The translations under genes and the position numbers were made by a program. 64,000 bases of DNA from DATKEJ01 sp963768715 (GTDB lineage: Bacteria > Bacteroidota > Rhodothermia > Rhodothermales > DATKEJ01): contig CAVYJC010000003.1 in assembly GCA_963768715.1 (NCBI GenBank), positions 310,001 to 374,000 of the forward strand, written 5' to 3'. The notes beneath the pieces were generated by a model. The model worked only from the letters and a program-made list of their open reading frames with translations. It was not told the DNA's origin and made no database searches. Below are positions 61,852-64,000 of the stretch, one piece after another (the stretch's first letter is position 1; the number at the start of each line of letters is the position of its first letter).

Positions 61852-62314
61852 GTTCCGGGTTCCAGGTGCGGGGTTGCCCGCCAGGGCGTTCCAAACGTAG
61901 CCCGTCTCCCACTTCCCGCAACGTTGCCTCGGGAACGCCACTTTCCAGTGCTGGAAATAGCTCGCGTTCCTCAAAACGAATGTGGGCACTCAGGACGTCG
62001 GGCAATTGGGCCAAACTTTCCTCGCGGGACGGCGAATCAGCGACGATTCTATCGACCAACTCGCGAATCGACCGGTGCTCGTCAACCATTCGCTGACCGA
62101 GTTCCCTCATGGGCGTCGTCGCCATCAGAGGAAGGAGAAGGTGTTCCTCATCGTGAAAGTGCTGCACAAGATGGTCGTTCCACAGGTCGGCGACATACGA
62201 TGCCAAGTACTCGTGCGGGGTGTGCCTGGCGAGTTCCCGCCTCAGATGCGCGGTCGCCTGCAAACCATGATGATGATCGTGCGAGAGTGGCTCCAGAAAT
62301 CTTGTCCGCTTCAT
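61820..62314 (-). CDS. Hemerythrin-like domain protein
   Basis: 164 residues, an HHE-type protein with iron-ligand histidines and acids in LSHDHHHGLQATAHL, LVQHFHDEEHLLLPLMA, DEHRSIRELVD and AHIRFEERELFPALE, a four-helix bundle. Members bind a di-iron site for oxygen or redox sensing. The last 20 residues or so (PRTWNPEPRRSPRTSRR) come from a heptamer array and the antisense of the acyl-CoA synthetase end, with 32 bp of overlap. Its start overlaps the Rieske protein stop by 4 bp, suggesting coupled translation. Confidence 0.85.
   Translation of the reverse strand: MKRTRFLEPLSHDHHHGLQATAHLRRELARHTPHEYLASYVADLWNDHLVQHFHDEEHLLLPLMATTPMRELGQRMVDEHRSIRELVDRIVADSPSREESLAQLPDVLSAHIRFEERELFPALESGVPEATLREVGDGLRLERPGGQPRTWNPEPRRSPRTSRR
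61851..61878. repeat. Heptamer array, GGTTCCG family, at the acyl-CoA synthetase stop codon
   Basis: Four 7-bp units (GGTTCCG, GGTTCCA, GGTGCGG, GGTTGCC). The first shares a base with the TAG stop codon (61849-61851), and the array encodes part of the hemerythrin-like C-terminus on the other strand. Confidence 0.8.
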
Positions 62315-63876
62315 GGCTTGGTAAGCTCGTTCAGCACATTCTCGTCATCGCGCTCCATGGCCGCTTCCGCCATGAGACTTTCCTCATCCCGGAAAACACT
62401 TGCAACAGCCAGCGTCTTGCCTTCCGATTTGAACGCCGCGACGAAATCGCGGTCTTCGACGCTGCCAAGAATCTCGATGTCATCCCACCCCTCCGCGTGA
62501 CCGACGTAAGCGATTGGATAGTCGTAATGCTGCGACCAGAAGAAGGGCGCCATGGCGAAGGGCTCGCGACCTCCCAGCATATTCCGTGCAGCCACCTGAC
62601 CCTGTCGTTGTGCTACCACCCAGTGCTCGACCCGAATTCGCCGGCCGGAGCGATGATCAGGCCAGCGCGCGATATCTCCGGCCGCAAAGATGCCGGATCG
62701 GCTGGTTTCGAGAAATTCATCAACGATCACGCCGTTGTCGACCTCGAGGCCTGCTTTCTCGGCGAGCGCCGTCTCGGGCCGAACGCCAATTCCCACGATG
62801 ACGAGGTCCGCAGCCAGCGTCTCTCCGTCGGAAAGCGTGACGTGGCTCTCACCAATGCCGCCGGCCGTCCGCCCGAGCCGAAACCGAACCCCGTTCTCTT
62901 CATGTAGGGCGCGGACCATGGCCCCGAGCTCGGTACCAAGCACGCGTTCCAGGGGTTGGGACTCGGGTGCGACGACGACGACATCCATCTCTCGTGCGCG
63001 CAAGGAGGCGGCGACTTCCATGCCGATGAAGCCGGCGCCGATCAGCACGGCGCTCTTGCCATCAACATGCTCGATGATGGATCGGCAGTCGGCCAGCGTA
63101 CGCAAGTAATGGACGTGTGGGAGATCGGCCCCCGGGACGGGAAGGTGAACCGGCGACGAACCCGTCGCAAGCAGAAGCCTGTCGAAACGAAAGGCCTCGC
63201 CGTTCGACAAGGCCACGCGACCTTCGTCCGCGTCAACAGACGTAACGCGCGCGTTCAAGACGAGCTCGATGTCCTTGTCTGCGTAAAAGTCCGGTCCGCG
63301 CAGCGGCAGCCATTCCTCAGGCGCCGTGCCGGCGAGGTAATCTTTGGACAGGTTTGGACGATCGTACGGTGGCACCGCGTCTTCCCCGATAAGCACGACG
63401 CGCCCGCCAAAACCCTGGCGGCGAAGCATCTCCGCCGCCGCATCTCCAGCGGCGCCTGCTCCCACAATGACGATGTCGGAAGGCTGCTCGCCTTGCGTCG
63501 ACACGGCGCCTGCTCGATCCTTGGCAGCGAGCTTCTCAACCTTTTCCGTTACGAACACTTTGTCGCTGCGAACCTCCACTTTCCATGATGCGACGGGGTT
63601 CAAAGCGGGCGCCCGCAGCGCTTCCCCGCTTCGGAGGCTGAAACAAGCGTGATGCCACGGACAACGTACCGTGTCGTCGACCAGCAGTCCCTCAGCTAAC
63701 GGGCCGCTGTAGTGGGTGCACGTCGCGCCGATCGCGAAAAATCCATCTGGGAGCCTGACGAGTAGGACCGGCTCTCCGCCAGCATGACCAAGTAGCTTCT
63801 CGCCCTCGCTCAACTGATCGGCTGAAATACCGGCAGTCAAGTCCGGTCCCGTTAATTCCTTCTCGTGTGATGCCAT
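62311..63876 (-). CDS. Rieske-FAD-dependent pyridine nucleotide oxidoreductase (AIF-like)
   Basis: 521 residues. An N-terminal Rieske [2Fe-2S] domain has Cys53/His55 in CTHYSGPL and Cys72/His75 in CPWHHACF. A two-domain FAD/NAD(P) oxidoreductase follows, with the FAD motif VGAGAAGDAAAEMLR, the NAD region AVLIGAGFIGMEVAASLRA and FAAGDIARWPD near the end. This architecture is typical of ferredoxin/nitrite-type reductase and AIF-like proteins that move electrons from NAD(P)H to an iron-sulfur partner. The electron acceptor is unknown. It overlaps the hemerythrin-like gene by 4 bp. Confidence 0.92.
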   Translation of the reverse strand: MASHEKELTGPDLTAGISADQLSEGEKLLGHAGGEPVLLVRLPDGFFAIGATCTHYSGPLAEGLLVDDTVRCPWHHACFSLRSGEALRAPALNPVASWKVEVRSDKVFVTEKVEKLAAKDRAGAVSTQGEQPSDIVIVGAGAAGDAAAEMLRRQGFGGRVVLIGEDAVPPYDRPNLSKDYLAGTAPEEWLPLRGPDFYADKDIELVLNARVTSVDADEGRVALSNGEAFRFDRLLLATGSSPVHLPVPGADLPHVHYLRTLADCRSIIEHVDGKSAVLIGAGFIGMEVAASLRAREMDVVVVAPESQPLERVLGTELGAMVRALHEENGVRFRLGRTAGGIGESHVTLSDGETLAADLVIVGIGVRPETALAEKAGLEVDNGVIVDEFLETSRSGIFAAGDIARWPDHRSGRRIRVEHWVVAQRQGQVAARNMLGGREPFAMAPFFWSQHYDYPIAYVGHAEGWDDIEILGSVEDRDFVAAFKSEGKTLAVASVFRDEESLMAEAAMERDDENVLNELTKP

Positions 63877-63885
63877 GTTCGATTC

Positions 63886-63913
63886 GTGCTAGGTACCAGG
63901 TGCTCAGTGCTTC
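63886..63913. repeat. Heptamer array upstream of the Rieske-FAD gene
   Basis: Four 7-bp units (GTGCTAG, GTACCAG, GTGCTCA, GTGCTTC) just before the gene start at 63876. The remaining bases to 64000 contain no gene that I can support. Confidence 0.75.
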
Positions 63914-64000
63914 CTCATACGTCGAAGGCGGTGGTTTCGTTTTGGTGTATACCGATGTCACCCGCGGGCAGTCGAAAGCGAGCCTGCCCAGATCGATTGA

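Noticed and set aside
63892..64000. Partial gene at the right edge
   Set aside because: Short open frames exist on both strands but none has a recognisable sequence or start.

Overview
The window looks like a chromosomal segment of a member of the Bacteroidota/Rhodothermota lineage, most likely a Rhodothermales relative. This is inference from content, not from a search. The pointers are a TonB-dependent receptor with an N-terminal carboxypeptidase-regulatory-like domain, a Gld-type ABC cluster, very few Shine-Dalgarno sequences, a cysteine-free L36, a zinc-free S14 and moderately GC-rich DNA.

Layout. Positions 1-1,836 hold a GldA/F/G-like ABC exporter operon (minus strand). Next come a TonB-dependent receptor (plus) and a minus-strand metabolic run: TPR protein, nadC, thioesterase, accA. 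A glycosyltransferase fused to a degenerate sugar-phosphate transferase follows, divergent from a MATE exporter. A CPBP protease, a small TPR protein, a TPM/YgcG protein and a broken lemA follow. From 14.3 to 18.6 kb six small accessory genes, all on the minus strand, are separated by tandem 7-8 bp word arrays and palindromes.

From 18.9 to 39.6 kb lies one merged str-S10-spc-alpha ribosomal cluster on the minus strand (rpsL to rplQ). It includes fusA, tuf, secY, map, infA and rpoA. An unexpected lipoprotein gene sits between rpsJ and rplC, and L17 has a very long acidic tail. Upstream are ftsH, a very large TPR lipoprotein with a 3' frameshift, pyruvate kinase and an ArsN2-like acetyltransferase. 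Then come purQ (plus), an exopolysaccharide priming transferase, an ABC-F ATPase, gyrA (frameshift before an acidic tail), an MltD-like lytic transglycosylase, an acyl-CoA carboxyltransferase beta subunit, an unknown 479-residue protein, a long-chain acyl-CoA synthetase (plus), a hemerythrin-like protein and a Rieske-FAD oxidoreductase.

The genes are mostly core: translation, transcription, secretion, fatty-acid and NAD synthesis, envelope. Two signals are not explained by ordinary annotation. First, about 20 intergenic arrays use recurring degenerate 7-mers (some 8-mers). Their phase can hold while the word changes, and array edges often touch or contain start and stop codons. Second, eight one-base indels, seven of them gains, break four genes (lemA, a PEP-mutase-family gene, the TPR lipoprotein and gyrA). 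All lie in short homopolymers, which points to consensus error or to decay. I saw no CRISPR array, tRNA, rRNA, transposase or integrase.
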